NCBI GenBank assembly: GCA_030141605.1
Contig: JAQGDQ010000018.1
Span: forward strand, 844,501-908,500
Direction of reading: 5' to 3'
Source: Tubiluchus corallicola
Lineage: Eukaryota; Priapulida; Priapulimorpha; Priapulimorphida; Tubiluchidae
Length of the DNA: 64,000 nt
Position numbers and translations under genes: made by a program. This document shows, one piece after another, positions 38,601 through 50,700 of the stretch (position 1 is the first letter of the stretch; each line of letters opens with the position of its first letter). The notes under the pieces were generated by a model. That model saw nothing but the letters and a program-made list of their open reading frames with translations. It was not told the origin of the DNA and did not search any database.

Positions 38601-41600
38601 ATTTTTCGAGAACGCCAGTTAGAAAACCTTACGATGACCTTGACCTTTAACCCTTACAGGCATACAGCCCGATTATTTCATGGAAATTAATGATGAAAAA
38701 AGTCATTTCGTTTTTCTAGCTACATTTGCAAGTAGCCGTGAAAAATCTTCGCAGTAATAATTTTATATTTGCATTGAACATGAAACATTTTTATTACAGA
38801 ACACTGTACATGTTGGTGTAATCAGTTTCAGTTATATTTATCATTATTTGCAGAAAATTTGCGTTAGTTATGATGAACCATTTTTCCAAAGCGCAGACTG
38901 GAAAACCTTGTGGCGTTGACCTTTGACCCTTAGAAGTATCAAGCAGTAGGTTCCAACCCTCGGCCCAAATTTATCTCTCTGTCATAAAGTAATGGTTCCA
39001 GATCTTGCTCGGATCTATTCCTGTGTAGCGTTTGATGATTATAACTTCTCTTTGCCGCTCGACAGACACACAAACGGTACAATAAAATAAAGGTGTAGGT
39101 AAAATAAAAACGCTGTTATTTCTCGTGAAGCGCGACGCTAGAGCAAGAGGTTTTCTGACGTTAAGGAGTAGAGGGAGTGTCTACTACACAGTAAGCGTGA
39201 AGCCATTACAGAAGAATTGAAAACTATAGGTTTGGAGTTACAAGACACGAATAACTCACAATGCCAGATGATGATAACATTTTAGTAGGGTAATTCGATG
39301 TCTGTAATTAGGTGGCTCAAGGTCAAAAGTTAATTTTCTGAAAAGACAATCAGGAAGCGAACTGACGAATGCTTTTCAAAATGAAAAAGGACCGACTACA
39401 CGCGGCATTTAACTCTATTGCCAAAATACTTAGTAACCAGTTACAACTGATTGCAAACAAACATTTTATAAGCATGACTTTTGAACATGTTCACAAACAC
39501 CTCAGTATACATGATTAATTTTCGTTGAGGTTCGTACGCTATTTTTACAGTTAATCGAGGAGTTTATAACCGGCTATGTAAAAGCTGTGCATCCTAGCAA
39601 AGCGTATGAAACTTGGAGATTATCTACATCACACGATTCCAACAGAAAATTCGCTCGAGTTCTCCTTCAGGAGCTGTTTCAGAAAGGTGAGCGGTTTTTA
39701 CATTGAGTGTAATGTAATATGCATGTTGTGGCTGTATCGACATGTTAGTACGTGCACGTTACCATGGTAAAGGCTGTCATCATCATCATCATCATCATTT
39801 TATGACATAGTGTCATGTAAGAAGTACACTTGCGAGTGTTTCCGCAAAAATCGGCATTCGTTATCACCAGTCACCAGCTTTCTTATGGGCAATTTTTACA
39901 TAAGGGAGAAGAGTTTCCTTTGTATCGATATTCATATATAAATACATGAGACGCTTTCGGATTATCTAAAGTAAAACGAGTTAGAGTAAAACATTTTTCA
40001 AGGCAGTTCTAATGATTCTGGCCGGGCGCTCAATTCCTGCCCTTTTCCATATATGCAATGCCGATCGGCTTGCTTGGGTCATGTAATGATCATAATATAA
40101 AATTATTACTTAACATGCTTGAAATAAGATATTGATATGCTTATAATATTTATTGTTTGTAAAATGTTGCATGCACCTTTCATTTATTTATCATATGTAT
40201 CTTACAATTTAAGAACTAATGTCTGTCAGTTAATATTTATGGTTAGGATGTTGTCATATTATTAAGACTGTTGTTCTGCAGACAAAATTCGCAAGTGCGT
40301 CGTGGATCGATTGTTATCCAACTTTTGCCAGAAGACCTCCGTTTTTTGTCTAAATCATTAAAATGCTGTTTCAGCAAGTGTTATGTAGTAAGTCATTATT
40401 AGAAGTCACATCCGAACGAAGCTGGTAGAATTTTCTCAGCATCTTTGTGGTGATTTGGGACAAATTTAGGCATTAGTGTGTCAACATTATTAGGATTGCA
40501 ACAGTTGTGTAACCTGTGATGAGTATTGAAATTACAAAGCTTTTTTCATCTTATGCAAGTTGAAATTTGTGAATGCTGAAATATTGACAAAACGTAATTA
40601 ATTCAGCTGCTTAGGCAAAGTAATAGATTTGATTTACTGTAGCCTGAATACTATTGTAAATTGTGTTAAGATGTTCTAGCTATTTTGTTTTTCGTAAACT
40701 ACTCCAACAGATATAAATATAATTTTGACCATTTTTAGATAATGCCGCAGAGCATCAGCATTCATATATTCCTGCTCAACACTTTGATGAAGAATCAATA
40801 GAAAGCTGGTTGGCTAAGACCCCTCTCATATCTCATATGATGGACACAGTGTTAGGAGCTATATTTCCCGTCCTAGAAAAAAATGAACAGGTATTAAACG
40901 CTTTTGGGTGGTTTTTGCATCAAGGCATGTGCAGTGTTCTCTCTTTTGAGTTTTGAGAGACTCAACCCAAATCACCAGTCATCTACGATGTTCTTGTTTT
41001 TGGGTGATGGCCTTTTGAAAACAGGCCCCAGGGCTCCATGATTTTGCAATGGATCATCACGAAACTTTATAGGTATATACTAGAATGAATTCTGCATTGA
41101 GACAGATTTCCGTTCTGCCATTTTGAATTCAAGATGACAGCAATAACGATGTTTTCAAAAAAAAGCCAAAGGCTCTCTCAGTAGATTGCAACAGACTATC
41201 ATGAAACTTTATCGCTGTCAGTCTGTGTCGCCTGTCAGTCTCTTTTACCTTGATTTCAAGGTAGCAATGCCTATTTCCATTCTTTCAATTTGTAATTGAT
41301 CATCATGAAACTTTACAGCAATATACTAGAAAGAATTCCACATCGATTGACAGAATCAGCTGTTCGATCCACCATTTTGAATTCAAGATGGCGCTTACAT
41401 CATTTTCCAAAAAACCTTATGGCCCATTTACGCATAAGGTGGGTGTGCTGTTAATAGCTCTACGTTATTTCAAATGGCGTTGTTTATTCATAATGAGGTA
41501 AACCGTGCGGCCAAGTAATCGACTGCACGTTTTCCTGCACTGATTGCTCTGATTTTTTTACAAAAACAGTGCGGTTTTCCTGCATACAACCAATCAGAAG

Positions 41601-41702
41601 TGGGTTTTCTTAATACATGATCAGCAAAGGCATTGCTTTAGCAGAAATAAAGGGATCTGCACAATTGCTGATAAAACCAAAGCAATGTTAGAAGTGAAAG
41701 AG

Positions 41703-41741
<39 letters not shown>

Positions 41742-44700
41742 TCTGGGTTTCTCCCCATTGACACCATTTATGTGTTGTTTTTAATGTTTGTGTTGTTTTG
41801 TGTTGGCTAGTGCAATTATTTTTATTCGAACTGAAACAGTTATCAGTCACATCTCCTACAAATTTGAATGAAGTTGGAATTTTTTTGTAGAAGAGCAAAA
41901 CAAAAATATATGTGCATTAAACATTAAAGACTTTTCTTCAACTGGGCATGGCTAAGTCACCATTGACCATAGGGTGACATTGACCAGAATGTTAGAATAG
42001 GTGTATTGTATGTTGAATTACCATTAGATGGTTTTCGATATGAAATGCAAACTTATGCAGAGGCAAGTTTATGATGCAGAGCTTCGTTGTGACCCAGTGA
42101 AGTCATTTGAAGGCACATATGATAAGGGCTCATATTGGCAATATTGGCTTATCTGCACAAAATAAACTGAAAATCTGATTATGTATATAATAAATTGTGC
42201 TGAATTTATTTGTTTTCTTGGTTTTCATTCAGTACAAACACATTGTTAGACATGATCACATGAACACTGTACACTGTACATACTACATATTGCAAAAATT
42301 TCAGTTTACGACATTTGTTATACATATTGCAAAAATTTCAGTTTACCACATTTGTTATGCAATCGTAATCTAATTATGCGCTAATTGTTGCTAAATTTGC
42401 AGTTGACATTTGTTTTCAACTACACTGTGTTTAAGACATTTTTTTCTGATTTGTTAACTTTTTGAATTAGGACGAATTTTCTGATGAATTAAGTGTAATG
42501 ACTTGTAATTACCATAAAATTTTCATGAAACATTTCAAACTAGCTTTATTACTGGAATTTTACAGTGGTCATAAAATTTTAAAGTTTAACAAAATGTCCT
42601 CAGTTGTCTTGTATAGCGTTATTATTTTTCTTAAAAAGAAATACAGTGTATTAAAAGTGGTAAAGAAATAGCATGGTATAAGTGCACGTAACATTTTAAG
42701 ATAATAATCATGTCATGTCCGTTGTATTTCAAATATTTATGTGAGCCACTCAATGTAGAGAAACGAACCAACATATTAAAACCAAACTGCAACTTTACTG
42801 CTTTGCCAGGAAGCCCCACGTAGACTTTATTGCATTTTATAGTAACCTGTAATCATTGTTTCTAAGCTCATTTACTTAACGAGAGACATACTTTGCTCTT
42901 CTACAATAATGGAAAACAAACAGATATGAATGACCCATCTCTCCCATTGATCGCTTGTAATTGGATTTTCCATCAATTGGCTTCCCATTTTGTGGTGTTC
43001 TAGTTAACGGAGTAAGTGCATTGAAGGTCTGTGGATCACTGATCTGCAAAAGTGACACCGTTCATAGAATGGCACCAAGCAACTTTTCTGGAGGTAGTGA
43101 CCTCAGTGTAATTCACATGAGAATGGCAATTCAGTAGATCATTGTTTAGCTTCCCACCAGTAATTGTAAATCAAAAGTTGCAAGAGACTCAACTCAAAAA
43201 CTGCAAGGAGTTTGGCAATCAAACTTCTGTTTCTTTTAGTAAAGACAGAGGGCTGTAGAGCAGTTGTTTTCGATCTTAAGTGCTGATTCAGTATCAAAAA
43301 CAGGTAACTAGTACAGTGGAACTAAACAGTCAAAATTTGGGTACTTACTGTATCAGATGGGGAGCAAATTTTAGTGGGACAACAGTGACTTCATTAAGTA
43401 AACACTGTTTTATATAAAAGCCACATAAAGACATTAGAAGAACTTATACCTAAACACCACAATTAGGGTTACTAAGGTAAACAAAAAATGTTTTCAAGAA
43501 TTTTAAGGTTAAACAAGTAAAAAAAACTTTTTAATCAAGCAATGAAGGCCACTATTTATGATTAAATAAATCGCCACAGACGTTGTTTAATAATTATGAT
43601 TGTATACCTCCACCTGATCTATTACTCACTGTATGGCTGTAATACATGTGAGATGGTTTTTAATGTTTTTGTAATTTTTTTAATTTTGGGGAGTTTCTTT
43701 TTTTTTGGCCCCCAGAGTCTGTGAACCTTATATCGTCATGCGGCAACCATCCTCCATCTTCCATTCAAAATTTGAATATAAGTCAGTATATATATATATA
43801 TATATATAATCTTTATTTGCCATTAAAATACATTGATAATCACTGAATAAAAACTTTACAGAGATGATCAATCAGTGTTAGTTAATAAAAACTTACACTG
43901 CTAATGGCAAAATAAAAACTTACACTGCTAATGGCAAATGCGTCAGTGCAATCTAAACTACTGTGCAGTAATGAAAAGTAATGACGAATGAAAATCAAAC
44001 ATATTTACAACTATTCGCAAATATTAAAAGTTATGATTTAATTAATATGACTGTGGATATATCAATTCTGAATTATTGTGTATGTTGTCATACTGGTGTG
44101 ATGGGGACCTGATTTGTTTAACCTGTAATGATAGAGAATTCCAAAGTAGAATTGCTTGCTTGATTATAGAGTTCGTTCCATAGTGAGTATTTATCCTAAA
44201 TTGTTTTAGATTACTTGTTCTGGAATTAACGATAGGATTTGGAAACAAGGTAAATCGGTTATTTTGAAATAACAGTTATACCTGAACTACTGGGGTAGCC
44301 TTGAAATTTTCGAGACAAGGTGAAGGTCAAGACAGAAGGACATCCCATTGCCATCTGATATGCAAGGAATTAGAATGGCCTGTCACCTACTAACAACCGA
44401 ACATAGACAAAATGAATTTTAGTCCCTCCACAGGGAGGAAGACCCAGAACGTAAGATCCAGAATGTTAGGTAAAGTGGGAGTATCCATCATCTATTGACA
44501 AAATCATATTAATTCTATCCCAGGGGTGAGAGTGGATTCAGGAATCTAACAATTACAATTGTAGTGTTCTAAAGGCAAGTTTTGTCCCTCGAAATGTCAA
44601 TGTTGACATTAGGTGATGGGTGACAACTTTTGTGCAATGGCCTGCAATGAACCCCATCCATGGAGGGGGAAGATCCAGGATATAGGCTATAGTGGAAGAA

Positions 44701-47700
44701 TCCGGGGCAGGTCAGTATGAGGAATTAGAGTGATGTGTCACCTATTGATAATCCAACATTGACAAAAACATTCACCCCTCACCCAGGGGAAGGAAGGCAG
44801 ATCTAGGATTTTAGCAGTTACGATTATATTGACACGGTAAAATATCTAGTGTAGATATTAGATGATATATGATTACTTTTATGAGATGGATTGCAATGAC
44901 CCTTCCCTGTGGGAGGAAGAGAGGGAGGAACCAGGATGGAGGATATAATGAAAAGATTTGTATGAGGAATTATAGAAAGAGGCCTGTCAGCTATTAACAG
45001 TCTAATATTGACAAAATTGCTTTAACTTGGGACAAAAGTAAAAATTGCATTATGGTCAAAAACGCCAGCTGTACGAAATTTACTGCATGAAACTTGGACG
45101 TGAAAATTATTTGACCAGGAGGCGCCACTAGAAAATTAGTATTCTTTGCCTACCTTTGTTGCCTATGAGGATTTGTAAACCAAATTTGCAAAAAGAGATC
45201 TTGTGTCAAATGTCGCAATCCTCAGAGTGTCGAACATGCTAGTCAAGGAACCTGCAGCAACATCGATGCTCTGATTTGTTTCTTCCTGGACCGTGCAATA
45301 TGTAGTTTTAACAATAAAAACAACAGTGGCCCTGATGGTGATGGTGGCGATGATAGTGGTGTAATGATCATGATGATAATGATGTTTAAGGTTGACAAAT
45401 TGTTCTGTATGCACTTAAAATGAACTTTCATCTGAAACTGAAGTCCTGTGAGAAGTAATTATGGTACACATCTGGTTTATCCCCACACACTCCCACGTTT
45501 GTTAAGCTTGTCACCTTTATTGAAAGTGACAGACTATTATATCAAGGGCACTCTGTTAATGTCTGCAATCCCTTGATAATTCTTGTTTACTGCTGCTAAC
45601 TGCTTTCGTTTAGCCTCTGGAAACTTGTATACACTCAACGCTGGCCATACTACACCACATATTTATAAACTACAATGGCAATATTTTATCAAACTTCGTA
45701 TATGTAAACTATATAGTTATGACACACATATGTCAACTCATATCAACAAAAACCAGGAAATAATTATTACGATTTCTGATGTCCAAAACGCCAAAAGATT
45801 TGCACGACAATTTAAGTATTCACTAATGCAGCATCAAGTAAAACTGGGTTAAAGAAATTAAAACACTGTCAACAAAAATTCAGGAGCCAAGTAAGGATTT
45901 GGAAAGCAAGGAAGCAAAATACAGAATAAAAACTAATCACATATATGTATTGAAAAGCCTATATAACTATGTTGAAAAACATGTATTTTTGAATTATTAA
46001 ATAAATGGCTTCTGTATTCTGAACCTAGCTTGTCACTATTACTAACATTTTGCATTTGATTCTGACCTAAGCTCTTTTTCAGAAATAAATAGGATAGTTG
46101 TATACACATTTTACTAATTATGGAACTAACAAAAAATTATGCAAAAACTTACTATGATATTATGTAATGTCTTAGTGGAGACTTAGTTTTCAGTCAGCAG
46201 TTTGAAATTACTCGAATGAATGTGCATTAAACTTTTTCCTCTGTTCATTCTTGCCTTCCTCAAAAAACATCTTGAATTCAGAATGCATGTACTTCTTAAA
46301 AGATTATTGATTCCACTTGTCAGGATACGTTTAGAGCAGACCTTTGAAAAAGTAAAAATGCTGCATCATTAATGGAAGGAAATTCAAAACACCCTTAGGC
46401 AAAAAGCTTGTATATGTTAATTAAACCACGTAAGAACTTGAGTGCATTGGGCAGCTTTTGTTGAGCCGTTTGTGCAAATCAAAATTATTTTTAAAATCAT
46501 ATGTTTTATACAAGGTAAGCTCCAATACATCAATGCAATTTTATCACAAGATACCTCCATTTTTGAACATTGACTGTTGTTCTTTTGTCCAGTGTGGTGA
46601 ACAAATAGAATCACTGTATCAAAGCACTCTTGATGATTGTGATTGTCCTGACATGTCCTCACACACTTTCTTCGTTAGTTTTCACAAAATTTACAAGAAA
46701 TACTTAAGCATTTTATAAACAAAGGTTTCTACTGTTCATTAGCATTTTAGCTACTTTATGTTTTTTGTTTGAAATGTTTCTTACAGGGTACGAATAGCCC
46801 AAGCATTCCGGAGTGTGTTGGGGCATCCTGGGATAAGCACAGTACAGTCTTAGATATCCCATCTCTGCTTCTTCTCAATCACCATATACCTGTTGAACTA
46901 AGCCACAAATGGAGATTATTATTCTGTAATAGGTAAGCATTAGTTACGTGATTGTAACTACCATTATTTACTTTTCTCATCAGTGTCGTCATTTTTATGA
47001 TCCTAATTGATAACGTGGCTTCAAGGTTATTTCGTAAATGATTTGCAAAACAAAAAAAATCTTACAGTCATTTATAAAGAACAAAATCGAGTTGACTTAT
47101 GCTATTGTTATGTTATATTATGTTTAATTAAAACATTAAAGCAAGAAATATACAAGAATTTTAGAAAAAGTACAACTTGAAAAAATTATTTATTGTTTAC
47201 ACGTACATCAGATTATTCTGGTACTGTAAATGTCTGTTATCGGTACATTATCACTAATTAATAATTTATGAGATGAGGTATTAAGGAAGTTAGATTCCAA
47301 ATTAAGAGAATGCCATGCGAGTTGATACTTGTGTTGCAAAAGTGTGTGACAAATTTTGATGGTATATTTAAGCACTTTGTTTGTATATCAATTAATAAAA
47401 AAACTATACATCACGTTTTTACATTGTTTCACATTTTCACGAAACATTATGTTACACGTTAATAGTAGCACTTACGTTAGCTTTTAGGCAATTTGTTTCA
47501 TGCACTTTCTTGATCAGAAGTTGATTATTATGCAAAGATCGACCAGGATTTGCTTACTCAGTTCTGTTTTCAAAATAATGTGGGTTTTATAAAGATTTAT
47601 TTTGAAGCCATGATCCATTTGTGAGTAATGAATTGCTAAAATTCTGTAAAGAAAGCGGATTTGAAGACCCTAAATAATTAACAATCTGGCTGTTTTATGC

Positions 47701-50700
47701 CATCGTAAATGTTATAATGGTGCCATAACAAACTAATTAATCTTGATTAGGCATTTTTACAAATCCTTCATTATATAATAATGAAATGAGAATTTTAAAT
47801 AATAGAAGCTGCTATTTTTATTTATACTAATACAATGTAAACAACACAGTGTGCTATGTGTCATCGAAATTATATACAGTCAAATATTGTAAAAAATAAT
47901 GTATTTACATTGTGACTTATTCAGTGTAAATGTAAATTTCTAGAACATTCTAAAATTAATATTTAAAAACTTACACGAGTCACATTAATCTTTTTCTATT
48001 TGAGAAATTTATGGATCATCTGCTCCAGTAACATTCTCGGGCATTGTAACTACTTTTCATAATAGTAACATTGTTTGTTATGCCACCTTAGCTTCTATAT
48101 TACTTAACATTTAATATCCCACATCAGATAACAATCTTTATTAAAGGTGCAAGGCTTCAGCTACACTCTTGTAGCTATTATCTGGCAATAATTGTAGAAG
48201 AGCTTTTTCTAATGATAGCTGTTAGTGTGTACTTGAAACTTTTAATATTTTAGCAAAACTTTTTGAGTGTGAATTAAGTTAAATATTAATATATACAATT
48301 TTAGGCATTTTTATTTACTATCTAATCTACGTAGATTTTCTGCTTGTAGATGTATTTGTACTTTTTTTCTCGTTTCGGTTCACACTAACATGTTCGTGTA
48401 AAATTATGCAATTATTCCAGTTATTATTATCCAGTGTGATGACTCTTATTAACTGTATGTTCGTTCTAGGATAAACTAGAATTTGACCAAGTTATAAGGA
48501 AGACCAAGTGTATGAAGTACTGCTACTAGCAGTATCACATGATATGTTTGTGCAAAATATTTCCCTCTGGATTATATTTAGAGGATCTTGGATTAAAAAT
48601 GTATTACATTGGCAAACAGGATAGTACTTGAAATGCAAATTTGTTTAATTTGAACAAATTTTTTTTGTTGGAATCATTGTTAGTGTCCTTTCGCGTTAAA
48701 AACTAACCCTTCAATAGGTTATTAACAATATAAAAATCTTAGTGTATGTGGATTTTTCAGTCTGTCATGTGGCAATACCTTAGAAAAAAATCGTGGATGT
48801 AAAATTGACCATATGTGTTCATTGAACTAAAAAGTGTGTTTAAAAAAACTTAAAAATTGGTGCACTTGAAAAGTCTTGTGTATGTGAAGTATACACAAAT
48901 GATCCACTCAGCTACTCAAATGTAATTAATTGTTTTAATGATGATACAAACTCACAATTAATTAAATTTTGATAACAAACTTGAAAGACGGGAAATATCA
49001 AAATTTAGTTAAAACTAAGGATTTGCACCACCATTAGTAATGCTCTTGACTGATGGCAATAAAAGAATAATTGTGGAGTCTATTAACTGTGTTTCTTATG
49101 TAGTTGATGAAGAGCATGTTAGGATGCATAGCAGATGTTTCATTGCAAGAATGAGCAGTAGGCCTCATCTCTATGACGTTTGTATTCATTCTGTGGATTT
49201 TATCTAAGTGAAAGGAGTATGCTTATCTGTTTACTTTTTTATGGCTGGGAGGCTAACAACTCCCCATTAGCTCTTTCATTTCCTGCTCGTGTAATCTTCT
49301 TATTGCATTCATTAATGCGTGTGCAAAATGGTGAAATCCTTATGGAAAGATTATATGTTATTTGTTGGGTTATATCCTGGATTAATCTCACTGATTTTTA
49401 CCGGCTAAGAGGTCTGACTGCTCGTAAATCAAATTACATGCTTATCAGCCAGCTTATTAGCTTGAAGTTCTCTCGTGTTGTCGAGCACCGCACAGATGCA
49501 TTTAACGCCAATGCAGCAAGCTTAATAAAAAGCTTCAGGGTTTTCGGCATGCACTGCCTCAAATGAACTATATGGAGCTACAATTTGTTAAGAAATCAAC
49601 CTGGAACACCTAAAGTACCACATGAGTATCGTGGAAACATAGAAGGTGCAATGGTAATATTTGTTAAGCTGAATCATGTCTGTATGTAGATCTTCAACTA
49701 TATCTGTTAGAGGGGCATGTGTATGTATCTTAGTTATCACCAGAAGTACTATTGCTTAATTTTAGAATCAGTAAGGAGTTCTGAATTTAACTTTAAAACC
49801 ACGGTTATCATCAATTGGTAATTCCACAGAGGATTTCTTTATGTGATTTCATTTTACTCAGCAACTGTGTATTAAATTAATTTGTTTTTATAGATTACAT
49901 GGTGAAAGTTTTTCCACATTGGTGAAGCACATTCGAAATAAAGGACCATCAATAGTAATTATCAAAGATAAAGAAGGTTATGTTTTTGGTGGTTTTGCCG
50001 ATTGCTCCTGGGAGGTTACGCCAACATTTTATGGTAAGATTTCATCTAGTTTTTTTAACATTGTGTAGGATCAGAAGCGTACACACTGTAAAAACGTTCG
50101 AGTTTCCAGTTAACATGTTGACAAAGCACCATTAATGTTCTATAATTATTAATTATGACAATCCTCAATTTTCTTTTTTGATTGTCACTTTCTCCTTGAA
50201 TTCTCAATTTCTCCACCACATCAATCAATAAAACTAAAGTTGTTTGATTGCAGTATGTCATAATTTATCACTTGGTAGATTTGCCAGTCGATGTAAAAGT
50301 GATTTGTCATTTTACAGTGAATTTCAACATTAAATGGATCCAACTAAGACAGATTAAGTTGTTTTTAGTGTAGTTCATTATTAATGTAATTTTAAAGCCT
50401 TTGTGCTGCAGAAGAGAGTTAGAAAAGTTGCAATTTTAAGTTAATAAAAAAACGAGCTACATAGTTTACCAACATTTAGAAATATGGTGCATTTAAGTGT
50501 CACTTTCTCATAATTTTGTATTTAATTTTTTGTGACATCTTTTCTTTATGTGATGGCTGACTTGGATTAGCAGAATTTAAATTTGGTCAATGACTAATAG
50601 TTTTTACATATGAATTTATTTGTTGACCATGCTGGTAATTTGTGTATGTATTTTATATATAATTATATACCTGCTATAAAGCATCATAAATAAAATGAAT

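Larger units (their letters stand above)
27377..39550 (+). other. MEAK7 intron 3, 12.2 kb
   Basis: Holds the dispersed repeat copies at 29554 and 33774, a CRE-containing word at 29424, a perfect palindrome at 33603, a perfect hairpin at 34768 and a 280-bp tandem duplication at 38383. No additional exon was recognised. Confidence 0.8.
40891..46786 (+). other. MEAK7 intron 5, 5.9 kb, repeat-rich
   Basis: Contains the direct repeats at 41046-41420, (AT)n tracts at 41709 and 43787, a 37-bp tandem duplicate at 42284, a minus-strand LINE remnant at 43787-44275 and a tandem array at 44364-45010. No further exon is recognised. Confidence 0.8.

Noticed and set aside
38383-38934. CRISPR-like or satellite array
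   Set aside because: Only two long adjacent copies with no short repeat/spacer pattern; a simple tandem duplication in animal DNA.
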